DNA of 64,000 bases from UBA4782 sp034429195 (GTDB lineage: Bacteria > Chloroflexota > Anaerolineae > Anaerolineales > Anaerolineaceae), in assembly GCA_034429195.1 (NCBI GenBank), contig DAOUGQ010000021.1:186001-250000 (forward strand), given 5' to 3'. Each line of letters begins with the position of its first letter. Within the stretch, counting starts at the first letter, position 1. Below are positions 16,628 through 25,297 of the stretch, in pieces. The position numbers were made by a program, and so were the translations under genes. A model generated the notes under the pieces. That model was not told where the DNA came from and did not search any database. It was given only the letters and a program-made list of their open reading frames with translations.

Positions 16628-18337
16628 ATGGCATTATCCCTGGTTTTCTGGGTGTTTCAAAGTTTAATTTTTCTCTGTTACGGTAGAGCATTCCTGCGTC
16701 TTCTTTGTCTTTTGTCCGGTAAAGACGCGCGTTTCAAATCTCCTCTTGTCCTGCAATTCTTGACCGGACTTGCCATAGTTACCACTATTGCTTCTTTATT
16801 TTCATTATTTTTTCCACTCAATGGTCCGGTGTTAGCTATCATTACTGCCGGTGCGGTCGTCCTCTTTGTTTTTGAATGGAAAGAAGATCATTTCAAGGGT
16901 TTCATAAAGGGTTTCATATTTCCATCCGGGAAAAAGCTGTGGATATTGGTTTGTTCCGTTCTCCTCCTGATCGTTCTGGAAGTATCCACCCGTACTCCTG
17001 GTAATTCAGACACGGGTATCTACCACGCCCAGGCGATCCGCTGGATCGAGACATACCCGGCAGTGCCCGGTCTAGGTAACCTTCACAATCGTTTTGCTTA
17101 TAATTCTTCCTGGCTGGTGGTAAATGCTTTGTTCAGCTTTGCTTTTACCCATTTGCGATCTTTTCATACCCTGCCAGGATTTTTAATGACTGTCTTCGTT
17201 CTATACGCCATGCAGGGTGTGCTTCAAATTTTTCATCGCGAATCCAGATTGAGTAATTGGTTCACCGCTTGCCTGCTTCCGCTTTTATTCTTTAAACAAT
17301 TGAGTGAAAGCGCATCCCCTGGTACTGACCTACCAGCTATTTTGTTGTCATGGTTTATCCTGGCTGAATGGATGAAGGACATCGAAACACCTGGCAATGA
17401 CCCCTGCCGCCCCGTTATTCTTGTTTTACTTTCCGCGTTCGCCATCACCATCAAATTATCTGTGCTTCCCATTTTATTAATACCGATATTCTTCATCGTT
17501 AATCAGTTTCTTCATCGCGAGACAAAAGCTGTATTCATCATGATCCTTCTCGTGGTACTCGTTCTGATCCCCTGGATGGCACGAAATGTCATCACTTCTG
17601 GATACCTGGTATATCCTGAGCCTGCTCTTGATCTTTTTCAAGTAGATTGGAAGATCCCAAAAGAAGAGGTCATTTCCGAAAGGATCACCATTCAATCCTG
17701 GGCGCGGATCCAAAGGATGGATGCTTCTGTCGTTCATGATATGCCCTTCTCGACCTGGTTCCCTATCTGGTTCCGCAATCTTTCGCTTTTTTATCAGTGC
17801 ATGCTCTGGGTGATTCTTTTTAGTCCAATGATTTTGTTGTTGAGCGTCATACTTAATAAAACCAGACATACTACCCTGGTTATTTCGCTGAAAATTCTAC
17901 CTGTTTATGGTTTACTGTATTTTTCGTTGATCTTCTGGTTATTCAATGCCCCCAGTCTGCGGTTTGGGTTTGGTTTTCTTACGGCCACATTCGTCTTTAC
18001 ACTCTTACCAGTGTTTATTTTGTTACAAAAAAAGCAATGTCCCTGGATCAATCGTTTGGCAGCCATTTCTCTGGTATTCAGTTGTTTTCTTTTCTATGGT
18101 TTTTTCTACCAGGGCAGTGAAATGAAAACCCTCCCAGAAAGATTGGCGATTCCGGCGGATTATGAAAACCTTTCAACAACACCCTGTCAGCTAGACACTG
18201 TCACAGTTTTTTGTGCGGATTGGTACAGTGTATGCGGATATGACGCTTTTCCCTGTGTACCGCAGGTAAATCCTGACGTTTCATTAAGACGAAACAGTCT
18301 CCGTAATGGATTCTGGCAGAAATCCTCCGGAGACTGA
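16628..18337 (+). CDS. LIC_10190-type polytopic membrane protein
   Basis: A 569-residue protein with roughly a dozen hydrophobic helices. The loop after helix 3, with NSDTGIYHAQAIRWIETYP and PGLGNLHNRFAYNSSWLVV, is characteristic of LIC_10190 family proteins, which resemble GT-C glycosyltransferases. The Asp of SDTG sits where GT-C enzymes bind the lipid-phosphate donor. A role in making a surface polysaccharide or glycolipid is likely but not shown. A cysteine-rich C-terminal end (DWYSVCGYDAFPCVPQ) faces outward by topology guess. Its own promoter precedes it. It converges on ackA with a 30-base gap. Confidence 0.8.
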   Translation: MALSLVFWVFQSLIFLCYGRAFLRLLCLLSGKDARFKSPLVLQFLTGLAIVTTIASLFSLFFPLNGPVLAIITAGAVVLFVFEWKEDHFKGFIKGFIFPSGKKLWILVCSVLLLIVLEVSTRTPGNSDTGIYHAQAIRWIETYPAVPGLGNLHNRFAYNSSWLVVNALFSFAFTHLRSFHTLPGFLMTVFVLYAMQGVLQIFHRESRLSNWFTACLLPLLFFKQLSESASPGTDLPAILLSWFILAEWMKDIETPGNDPCRPVILVLLSAFAITIKLSVLPILLIPIFFIVNQFLHRETKAVFIMILLVVLVLIPWMARNVITSGYLVYPEPALDLFQVDWKIPKEEVISERITIQSWARIQRMDASVVHDMPFSTWFPIWFRNLSLFYQCMLWVILFSPMILLLSVILNKTRHTTLVISLKILPVYGLLYFSLIFWLFNAPSLRFGFGFLTATFVFTLLPVFILLQKKQCPWINRLAAISLVFSCFLFYGFFYQGSEMKTLPERLAIPADYENLSTTPCQLDTVTVFCADWYSVCGYDAFPCVPQVNPDVSLRRNSLRNGFWQKSSGD

Positions 18338-18367
18338 TCAATCATCTTTTAATGCATAGCTTTATGA

Positions 18368-19576
18368 CTATTTCATCCCCTGGCTGTTTTGCAGTACTTC
18401 ATCCAGGATGACCCGTTCTTCATCCGTTGGAATAACCATCAGTTTTGTTTGTGAGGTAGAAGCATGAATGAAGGCGGGTTTTCCATCGACTGCCTTTTTA
18501 TTGGCTGCTTTATCCAGCACAATTCCAAGTGCTTCAACATGACTGCAAACACGTTCACGAAGCTTCCAGGAATGCAGCCCGACATCATCGGTAAAAACAA
18601 TGCCATCAGCACCATTGAGCAGCCAGGTGAAGGCACCCAGGTATTGTTGTAGCCGGTGTGCATATACACCGAACGCCAGCTCACATCTGGTGTTACCTCG
18701 TTCTGCTTCTGTGATTACTTCTTCCAGATTGGAGGAAAATCCCGAGACCCCCAGCAGTCCTGATTGATTATTCAGGATGGTTTCAATTTCATCTGCGGTT
18801 TTACCCATACGTACCAGCTCGAGTACCACTTCCGCATCAATGTCTCCACAACGGGTTGACATCACCAGACCTTGCAGTGGTGAGTATCCCATTGAAGTAT
18901 CCAGTGACCTGCCATCCTTCATGGCGGTGATGGATGAACCGCCTGTACCCAGGTGACATAGGATGAGCTTTAGATCTTGCAGAGGCTTTCCAAGCATCGA
19001 GGCAGTTTTCCTGCTGATGTACTGGTAAGAAAGCCCGTGAAATCCATATTTACGGAAACCATTTTCTTCAGCTAGTTCGGCGGGTATCGCATAGGTATAG
19101 GATTCGGCGGGTAAATCGGCATGAAAAGCGGTATCAAAAACCACATACTCAGGTATTCCGGGCAGGGTTTCGAGGCATGTCTCAATAACGCTGAGCGAAT
19201 TGGGGTTATGGATAGGCGCTAGCGGAAGGGTTTTATTCAGCTTTGCCAGGGTTTCGGCATCAATTCTGGCGGTTTGTGTAAAGAATTTTCCACCGGATAC
19301 ATACCTGTGTCCAATTGCATCCACCCAGATGGATTTTTCTTTCAAAAGGGTCAGAATGGCTTCTGCTGCCTTGCGATGACTCGAAAGACCGCACATTCTT
19401 TGTTCATCCTGCATACCCCCGTACTTCCATTGGAGAACGGGTTCCGCTTTGGTATGGGTGGCAACATTGCGTGCTTTACCTGAAATGACCACCTCAGGCT
19501 CATTTTCATCTCCGGTTCGAAACACTCTAAATCCCTGAGAAGAACTTCCACAGTTAAAGATCAAAATATTCTTCAT
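18368..19576 (-). CDS. ackA: Acetate kinase family protein (divergent)
   Basis: A 402-residue protein of the acetate/propionate kinase (ASKHA) fold, which makes ATP from acetyl phosphate. Matching motifs are FNCGSSS at the N-terminus (usually NAGSSS), FDTAFHADLP with the catalytic Asp, a glycine-rich HLGTGGSS, and TRCGDIDAE with the catalytic Arg. Differences from ordinary AckA are GHRYVSGGK instead of GHRVVHGGE, and Thr for Asn in HLGNG. It could therefore use another short-chain acyl phosphate. There is no pta neighbour. It lies downstream of a two-component system on the same strand, separated by a probable terminator. Confidence 0.85.
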   Translation of the reverse strand: MKNILIFNCGSSSQGFRVFRTGDENEPEVVISGKARNVATHTKAEPVLQWKYGGMQDEQRMCGLSSHRKAAEAILTLLKEKSIWVDAIGHRYVSGGKFFTQTARIDAETLAKLNKTLPLAPIHNPNSLSVIETCLETLPGIPEYVVFDTAFHADLPAESYTYAIPAELAEENGFRKYGFHGLSYQYISRKTASMLGKPLQDLKLILCHLGTGGSSITAMKDGRSLDTSMGYSPLQGLVMSTRCGDIDAEVVLELVRMGKTADEIETILNNQSGLLGVSGFSSNLEEVITEAERGNTRCELAFGVYAHRLQQYLGAFTWLLNGADGIVFTDDVGLHSWKLRERVCSHVEALGIVLDKAANKKAVDGKPAFIHASTSQTKLMVIPTDEERVILDEVLQNSQGMK

Positions 19577-19655
19577 TCTGATAATCCTGGTAACAGTGTG
19601 ATGCCCCCATCCACTTTCTACATCACGAATTTTTAATGCCCTCTTATTCTACTGC

Positions 19656-19695
19656 AAAAAGCTTCCCTCCTGCCTTTGTTTTCTTATGGCAGGAG
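19656..19695 (-). terminator. Probable terminator of the two-component operon
   Basis: Stem CTCCTGCC/GGCAGGAG (19667-19674 with 19688-19695). On the minus strand a TTTTT run (19656-19660) follows after a short gap. It lies 39 bases past the kinase stop. Confidence 0.55.
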
Positions 19696-19733
19696 AATAT
19701 CATCTCTGATTAGTAAACAGGGTTTTATTTTCT

Positions 19734-21176
19734 TTAAACCTTGGAGGCATTTCCTTCTTCTGTAAGAGGCAAAGATACTATTGCCTTGCTTCCTTTCCCT
19801 ACTTCGCTTTCGAGGGTCAGGGTACCATCCTGCTTTTCCACCAGCGCCCTGGCGATTGCCAACCCCAATCCAAAACCTTTTTGTTCTCCCGTTTCATTTG
19901 CCCGGTAAAAACGGTCAAAAACATGCTCCAATACTTCAGGAGGAATACCCTGTCCCTCATCCTGAATAATGATATTAACCAGTTTACCAACTTTTGCAGC
20001 CTGAACACCGATCGTACCATCGGAGTACTTCATAGCGTTATCCAACAGTACCAAAAGAACCTGTTTAAGAGCATCCCGGTCACCCTGAACAGAGAGGGAT
20101 GGATCAACATCAGTAGTGATCGTTCTTTCAGGATCTAGAAGCCGGGTTTGCTTGCAACCTTCTTCGACCAGCGGCAGAAGAGAGATACTTTCTTTGGAAA
20201 AGCTGCGTCCAGAGTCAGCGCGAGCCAGAACCAACAGTTCATTCACCAGCCTGATCAGACGGTCGCTTTCGCTCTCCATGTCTTTCAGGATATCTTGTTG
20301 TTCAATTTTGGGTAAAGGTGGTTTCCGTTGCAGCAAGCCCAGGTTGCCACGCAGTGTGGTTAGCGGTGTGCGCAGCTCATGCGAAACATCTGCGACAAAA
20401 TTCCGCTGCATTTCTAATGATTTTGCAACCTGTTGATAAGCATCCTGTAACCTTGCAAGCATGTTATTAAATGTTGTTGCTAGCTGCCCAACTTCATCGG
20501 GTGGCCCACGATATTCGACTCTCCGATCGAAATCACGCTCTCTTCCAATTTCTTGTGCTGTCTGGGTGATACGATGAATGGGACGCAATGTATATCCTGA
20601 TAAAACCCATCCAATGCCAAATGCTGCCAGTGTGGTAATGATACCGGCAAAAGTCAATGTAGTTGCCAGGCTGTTCAATGAATTATTCCGTTCAGTTAAT
20701 GGTCGTGCTACCTGCACTATGAAGATCACCTGATCATTTACCACTACCGGGTAGCTGAAAATCAACAAGTCAACGGCATCTACCGTGCCTTGCTCCAGCC
20801 AACCTTTCTTTTGTTGAACGGCAGCCAAACCCTCTTCACTTAAAGGCAAAGCTTCTTCGCTCATGCCATTCGGGCTGGCAATTAAATTGCCCTCTGGGTC
20901 AAGGATGCGGGCAATTTCTCGTTCGGGAAGACGGAGAAAGATAATGTCATCTGAAAATTCGCGGAAAGGTACTGTACCATTCCCCTGATCTTTTTGGTCC
21001 ATTGGCGGAATATGAACAAGGGATTGATTGATTTTTTCAGCGCTGGTGCTTAAATCCTGTTTTAAGGCATTGAGCGTGTATTGCGATTGTAAAGAATAGA
21101 GTGCAATGCCAAAAACTGCCAGTGTCGACGCCAGGATGACACTGTAAAGTAAGGTCAGGCGCAATCGGATGGACAT
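19734..21176 (-). CDS. Two-component sensor histidine kinase
   Basis: A 480-residue membrane sensor. It has an N-terminal helix (about 7-28), an extracytoplasmic domain of about 140 residues, a second helix (about 175-195), a HAMP linker and a HisKA domain with the phospho-His in FVADVSHELRTPL. The HATPase domain has the N box (VLLDNAMKYS), G1 (DEGQGIP), the F box and G2 (GFGLGLAIA). The sensor domain resembles that of the ResE/PhoR-like kinases but gives no ligand. Its ATG overlaps the regulator's TAA in a TAATG, so the two are coupled and form a cognate pair. Confidence 0.95.
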   Translation of the reverse strand: MSIRLRLTLLYSVILASTLAVFGIALYSLQSQYTLNALKQDLSTSAEKINQSLVHIPPMDQKDQGNGTVPFREFSDDIIFLRLPEREIARILDPEGNLIASPNGMSEEALPLSEEGLAAVQQKKGWLEQGTVDAVDLLIFSYPVVVNDQVIFIVQVARPLTERNNSLNSLATTLTFAGIITTLAAFGIGWVLSGYTLRPIHRITQTAQEIGRERDFDRRVEYRGPPDEVGQLATTFNNMLARLQDAYQQVAKSLEMQRNFVADVSHELRTPLTTLRGNLGLLQRKPPLPKIEQQDILKDMESESDRLIRLVNELLVLARADSGRSFSKESISLLPLVEEGCKQTRLLDPERTITTDVDPSLSVQGDRDALKQVLLVLLDNAMKYSDGTIGVQAAKVGKLVNIIIQDEGQGIPPEVLEHVFDRFYRANETGEQKGFGLGLAIARALVEKQDGTLTLESEVGKGSKAIVSLPLTEEGNASKV

Positions 21177-21856
21177 TATTCTTCTTTCAGCACATATCCA
21201 ACACTGCGTACAGTGTGGATCAATCGGGGAGAACCGCAGGCTTCCAGTTTCTTTCGCAGGTACCCTATGTAGATTTCCAGCACATTATCATCTCCTGCAA
21301 AATCATACCCCCACACATCCACTAATATTTGTCTGCGTTCCAAAACCTGGCGTGGATTGAGCAGAAAAAGCTGCAGCAATTTAAATTCTGTATTGGTAAG
21401 GTTGATCAGGGTGTTATTAAAGGTGACCTCATGTGCACCGGGATCCAGATGAATGCCTGCAAAATCCAGTATACGATTTTCGGGCTTTGCTTCAACCCTT
21501 CGCAGCAGGACATGGACACGTGCTACCAGCTCTGCAGGTGCAAAGGGTTTTACCAGATAGTCATCTGCGCCATTTTCCAAACCTTCGACCCGGTTTTCTA
21601 TGGCATCCCGCGCAGTCAACATTAAAATAAGAGTATTATCTTCTTCTTCACGTAGTTTTCGAATGACAGTCAAGCCATCCATTCGTGGCATCATCCAATC
21701 AAGAATGACCAGGTCAGGTTTCTTTACTTTGATAAGTTGAAGAGCATCCTGCCCATTGGTGGCGGTAAGCACATGCATGTTTTCATAAGTCATTGTCCGT
21801 TGAAGCATTTTCAACAGTTTTAAATCATCGTCAACGATTAGAATTGTTGGAATCAT
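21176..21856 (-). CDS. OmpR/PhoB family response regulator
   Basis: A 226-residue regulator. The receiver domain (residues 4-115) has the acidic pair DDD, the phospho-Asp in VILDWMMPRMDG, Thr in LMLTARD and Lys in LVKPFAP. A winged-helix DNA-binding domain follows (residues 130-225), ending RLIHTVRSVGYVLK. It is partner to the downstream kinase. Phased 11-bp repeats upstream of its start look like its own binding array, so autoregulation is likely. The stimulus is unknown. The 52% or so of the receiver that I can compare by eye is canonical, with no missing residue. Confidence 0.96.
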   Translation of the reverse strand: MIPTILIVDDDLKLLKMLQRTMTYENMHVLTATNGQDALQLIKVKKPDLVILDWMMPRMDGLTVIRKLREEEDNTLILMLTARDAIENRVEGLENGADDYLVKPFAPAELVARVHVLLRRVEAKPENRILDFAGIHLDPGAHEVTFNNTLINLTNTEFKLLQLFLLNPRQVLERRQILVDVWGYDFAGDDNVLEIYIGYLRKKLEACGSPRLIHTVRSVGYVLKEE

Positions 21857-21896
21857 ATTTTTCTTTTCAGCCTAGATATTAATATAGACCATATTG

Positions 21897-21972
21897 CTGT
21901 GAAAAAGCTGTGAGGAAGAAGAAATATCCCTTTTCACAGGTCTTTCACAGGCTTATCATGGAAAACTCACAG
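21897..21972. promoter_or_regulatory. Array of 11-bp phased half-sites (response-regulator box)
   Basis: On the plus strand CTGTGAA (21897) and CTGTGAG (21908) are 11 bp apart. Facing them, TTCACAG occurs at 21933 and 21944, then ATCATGG at 21955 and CTCACAG at 21966, all 11 bp apart. The spacing and the CTGTGA core are like PhoB/OmpR boxes (CTGTCAT repeats). The array lies 40-116 bases upstream of the response-regulator gene. Confidence 0.7.
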
Positions 21973-22008
21973 TAATACCTTATAGAATGTAATTATAAAA
22001 CTCTTTAA

Positions 22009-22084
22009 GCCAGGCGCTCAACTGGCAGATTTCTCTCCTCCTTTTTAAACATAACGCTCTCCTTTTGGAGAGCATTATGTTTTA
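22009..22084 (+). ncRNA. Candidate small RNA 3' part with CUCCUCC loop and terminator
   Basis: In the gap between divergent genes lie, in order, a hairpin GCCAG/CTGGC (22009-22026), a pyrimidine-only stretch containing CTCTCCTCC (22033-22041), and a terminator hairpin (16-bp stem with one mismatch, 22047-22062 with 22067-22082, TTTT loop) followed by TTTT on the plus strand. There is no plus-strand gene upstream for it to terminate. A CU-rich, anti-Shine-Dalgarno single strand followed by a terminator is the common layout of small regulatory RNAs. No convincing promoter was found. Confidence 0.35.
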
Positions 22085-22141
22085 ATATATTCAGAGAGTT
22101 CAATTCGCAATTTGTCCTGTATAATTCCATCTGATTCAACC

Positions 22142-23887
22142 ATGGACCCCCTTATTGACCTTCATGAAGTCAGCTTTTTCTATCCTACCAATCCCGAACG
22201 AATGGTACTGCACGGGATCGACTTGCAGGTAGATGAGGGAGAGTTTGTGGCTCTGGTAGGCGCCAATGGCTCTGGAAAATCCACTTTGCTGCGGTTGATC
22301 GCAGGATTGTTGAATCCCAGCAAAGGTGAAGTAAGAATTGCTGGACGTACCACCCACCTTACAGAAAATCAGATAATGTTGCATACCACTCTGGGAATGG
22401 TATTTCAATACCCTGAAGACCAGATTGTAGGTACCACCGTAGAAGAAGATATCGCCTTTGGGTTGGAAAACTTGGGTTGGCAACCTGAAGATATGCGTAA
22501 GAGAGTTGATGAAATGCTCATTGCATTAGATCTGCAGGAGCAGCGACATCGTCCATCCCATCTTTTATCTGCCGGACAGACCCAACGGCTGGCATTGGCA
22601 GGCGTACTGGCACCCAATCCCCGTCTCCTTTTGTTCGATGAAGCGACCACTATGCTCGATCCACGCGGTCGGAAGGAATTAATGGAGCGGATGAAACAGC
22701 TTCATCGGGATGGAATCACCATCATCATGGTCACTCATCACATGGAAGAAGCTGCTCAGGCACAACGCACGGTGGTTTTATATCAGGGTAATATTGTAGC
22801 AGATGGCACCCCACAATCGGTTTTCAGCCAAATATCTCTTCTAAAGCAATGCGGGCTGGCAGCACCTGATCATCTTCAGTTGGCAGCAATTCTTCAACTA
22901 TATGTTCCTGGTCTATCAAGGAACCCAGCCAATCTTGAAGAATTGATAAAAACGTTATATAGATTATCACCTGGCAATATCGTGCCTGCAGAGGAAAGTA
23001 AGTATTGCCTTCCAGAGACAAAAGCAACTGTCATACAAGTCGAGAGTTTGAATCATTTTTATAAAGATGAAGATGGGCAAATCAATGCTACTTTGCGAGA
23101 CGTTTCATTGCGGGTTTTGCAAAACTGCTCCCACAGCTTGCTGGGAGCTACGGGGTCAGGTAAATCTACCCTGATGTTAAATATGATGGGATTGGAAAAA
23201 CCGCAGGGAGGACGCATACAGATCGGTGATGTGGTCGTAACCGACAGGCAGACAAAAATGCGAGACATCCTTAAGCAAGTTGGAATGGTATTTCAAAGCC
23301 CAGAGATTCAATTTTTCGAGCAATACGCGGGTGATGAAGTGGCGTATGGCGCAATAATGCAACATCTTGACCATGAGGAGGTTGTGAGAAGGGTACGCTG
23401 GGCGATGGAAATTGTTGGGCTGGATTTTGAGGCATTCAAAGATCGTTTGACATTTTCTTTGAGCGGTGGCGAACGACGAAAACTGGCACTCGCATCCACA
23501 CTGGTATTGCAAACCCCTATTCTATTGCTCGATGAACCAACTGCAGGTCTGGATCCTTCTTCGCGTAAAGAGATCATCCAGCGCTTACAAAGGATGCGTC
23601 AAGATGGAAGGACATTACTGTTATCTACACATGATTTGAATGATGTGGCAGCATTGACAGAAAATACCACAATTATGGATGGGGGAAAAGTAGCTTACTC
23701 TGGTTCAACGCGCCAGGCATTCTGGATGCCAGAGATGGTAAATGCTGCAGGGTTGGATATTCCTGCAGCGGCGAAGGTCGCTCAAGCGATGCGTAATGCT
23801 GGCTGGCAATTACCCGAAGGGATCATCACGATTTCCGAACTGGAGTCTTGTCTGGCTGCCAGCGGGAGTATGGTGCTTCATGGATAA
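22142..23887 (+). CDS. ECF transporter energising module: fused EcfA-EcfA ATPase
   Basis: A 581-residue cytoplasmic ATPase with two ABC domains in tandem. Domain 1 has Walker A GANGSGKSTL, a Q-loop in FQYPEDQIVG, signature LSAGQTQRLAL and Walker B LLLFDEAT. Domain 2 has Walker A GATGSGKSTL, FQSPEIQFFE, signature LSGGERRKLAL and LLLDEPTAGLD. The FQ(Y/S)P..Q motif is typical of ECF/cobalt-type ATPases. It would power vitamin or metal uptake with EcfT, whose gene overlaps by 8 bases. ATG 22142 is chosen because the longer frame adds 10 non-homologous residues; there is no Shine-Dalgarno sequence. A TATAAT at 22120-22125 would put the transcript start about 10 bases upstream of the ATG. Confidence 0.92.
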   Translation: MDPLIDLHEVSFFYPTNPERMVLHGIDLQVDEGEFVALVGANGSGKSTLLRLIAGLLNPSKGEVRIAGRTTHLTENQIMLHTTLGMVFQYPEDQIVGTTVEEDIAFGLENLGWQPEDMRKRVDEMLIALDLQEQRHRPSHLLSAGQTQRLALAGVLAPNPRLLLFDEATTMLDPRGRKELMERMKQLHRDGITIIMVTHHMEEAAQAQRTVVLYQGNIVADGTPQSVFSQISLLKQCGLAAPDHLQLAAILQLYVPGLSRNPANLEELIKTLYRLSPGNIVPAEESKYCLPETKATVIQVESLNHFYKDEDGQINATLRDVSLRVLQNCSHSLLGATGSGKSTLMLNMMGLEKPQGGRIQIGDVVVTDRQTKMRDILKQVGMVFQSPEIQFFEQYAGDEVAYGAIMQHLDHEEVVRRVRWAMEIVGLDFEAFKDRLTFSLSGGERRKLALASTLVLQTPILLLDEPTAGLDPSSRKEIIQRLQRMRQDGRTLLLSTHDLNDVAALTENTTIMDGGKVAYSGSTRQAFWMPEMVNAAGLDIPAAAKVAQAMRNAGWQLPEGIITISELESCLAASGSMVLHG

Positions 23888-24686
23888 TGCAAATACTCCT
23901 GCCCTTTCGCAAAAGAATAAGCCTTTCATGCTGTTGGATAGCCGGGCGAAGCTGGTCTTTTGCCTGGTGTTGGGCTTTAGTTTTTTAGTAGCACATAATC
24001 TGATTCAATTGTTTGCTTTCTATATCCCATTGATAACCGCGATATTGTTAGCGCGCCCAAACTTCAGGCGCTTAATCCAGAATATTCTGGTTCCGCTTCC
24101 ATTTCTTCTATTCCTTGCAGTATTACAGCTGTTTTTCAATGCCAATTCTGCTGTTACACCTGTGTTATTCCAAATAGGAAAGAACATTATTACGCCAGAA
24201 GATATTATGAGCGGGGTGATGCTTTTGGTACGGTTCACTGGGATGGTTGGTGCGATCAGTCTGGCTGCATTAACGCTAAAACCTTCTGAAACAGCACGTG
24301 CATTCGAGAATATGATCTCACCATTAATGAATTTGAAGGTTCCTACGCAGGACTTAGCGCTCATGGTGCTGGTCACATTGAGGTTCGTTCCACTACTGCA
24401 ACAAACTTCGCTCCGTATTGCAAGGGCACAAACTGCCCGTGGTGCTGATTGGGGAGGTCGAGGGGGAGGTATAGGAACCAGTATTCGCAGAGTCATCCCA
24501 ATCATCATTCCTTTGTTCGTCAATGCGCTAAAGCGGTCTGAACGCCTGGCGGCTGCAATGCAATCGCGAGGCTACAGCAGCACTTTACGTCGCACTTCGT
24601 TGACTCCGATGCGCTTTAAGGCAATGGATGGATGGATATTGGCAATCCTTTTACTGGGTGTCAGCGCTATTCTTATTTTCTTGTAG
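23880..24686 (+). CDS. ecfT: ECF transporter transmembrane protein EcfT
   Basis: A 268-residue membrane protein that couples ATP hydrolysis to S-component toppling. About five helices lie in the N-terminal half and C-terminal third. The two coupling-helix motifs with Ala-Arg-Gly are recognisable: TARGADWG (near residue 187), and AAAMQSRGYS (near residue 225) as the second. ATG 23880 overlaps the ATPase stop by 8 bases and has GGGAG upstream. A longer frame reaching back into the ATPase gene was not accepted. It converges on an S-component gene on the other strand. Confidence 0.9.
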   Translation: MDNANTPALSQKNKPFMLLDSRAKLVFCLVLGFSFLVAHNLIQLFAFYIPLITAILLARPNFRRLIQNILVPLPFLLFLAVLQLFFNANSAVTPVLFQIGKNIITPEDIMSGVMLLVRFTGMVGAISLAALTLKPSETARAFENMISPLMNLKVPTQDLALMVLVTLRFVPLLQQTSLRIARAQTARGADWGGRGGGIGTSIRRVIPIIIPLFVNALKRSERLAAAMQSRGYSSTLRRTSLTPMRFKAMDGWILAILLLGVSAILIFL

Positions 24687-24728
24687 TCATTAACGAGATA
24701 GATCATTTTTTTCCTGGGGTGGATTGCT

Positions 24729-25280
24729 TTACAGCTTTGATTTACCCCTGCCAACTTTAATCTGACGGACTGCAGCTACAACCAGCAAGACGAGCACTGC
24801 AGAAACTGCTGCTTCAGGTAACCCATTCACCAGCGCAATTGCGGGTAACGCCTGCCAGGGGATGAATCCCAACATACCGATCATTCCCAATACCAACACG
24901 GTGTTGGTGAGACTGCCAGCAATACCGCTAGCAATCAATCCAACAGTAGGATTTTTCTTTAATGATTTCCATACCAGCCAACTGATGATACCAATGAACA
25001 GGCGGGGTAAAACCGAAAGAAGCGGGTTAGTAAACCAGACATCGGTAGGGCCAGATGGCGCAACTGCTGCCTGGATCAGGCTAAAAACCCCAAAAATCAA
25101 GCCAATGAGGGTGCCAACAACCGGTCCTTCAAGTACTGCGCCAATGATAACTGGAACATGCATGATGGTAAGCGATGCACCTGAAAACCATGGAATGAAA
25201 CCCCAATGAGTGATGCCTAAGAAGATTGAAATTGCTCCCAAAACGCCAGTAACAACAATTTTTCGAATACGGTCGTTCAT
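24729..25280 (-). CDS. ECF transporter S component (substrate unknown)
   Basis: A 183-residue protein with about six hydrophobic helices. The start VVTGVLGAISIFLGITHWGFIPWF, the loop MHVPVIIGAVLEGPVVGTLIG, and PLLSVLPRLFIGIISWLVWK match the substrate-binding S subunits of ECF transporters. The particular vitamin cannot be told from sequence reading. It lies tail to tail with the EcfA-EcfT operon (42 bases), so the transporter's parts are in two convergent transcripts. It is also the last gene of the long ssb-recN array, 17 bases after recN. AGGATG precedes the ATG. Confidence 0.88.
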   Translation of the reverse strand: MNDRIRKIVVTGVLGAISIFLGITHWGFIPWFSGASLTIMHVPVIIGAVLEGPVVGTLIGLIFGVFSLIQAAVAPSGPTDVWFTNPLLSVLPRLFIGIISWLVWKSLKKNPTVGLIASGIAGSLTNTVLVLGMIGMLGFIPWQALPAIALVNGLPEAAVSAVLVLLVVAAVRQIKVGRGKSKL

Positions 25281-25297
25281 TTCATCCTGTTAATTGA

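Noticed and set aside
24020..24523. 167-codon minus-strand frame inside ecfT
   Set aside because: Antisense shadow of a membrane protein; composition biased, no start signal.
24729..25280. Assigning a specific vitamin to the ECF S component
   Set aside because: No diagnostic binding-site motif or riboswitch was found nearby.
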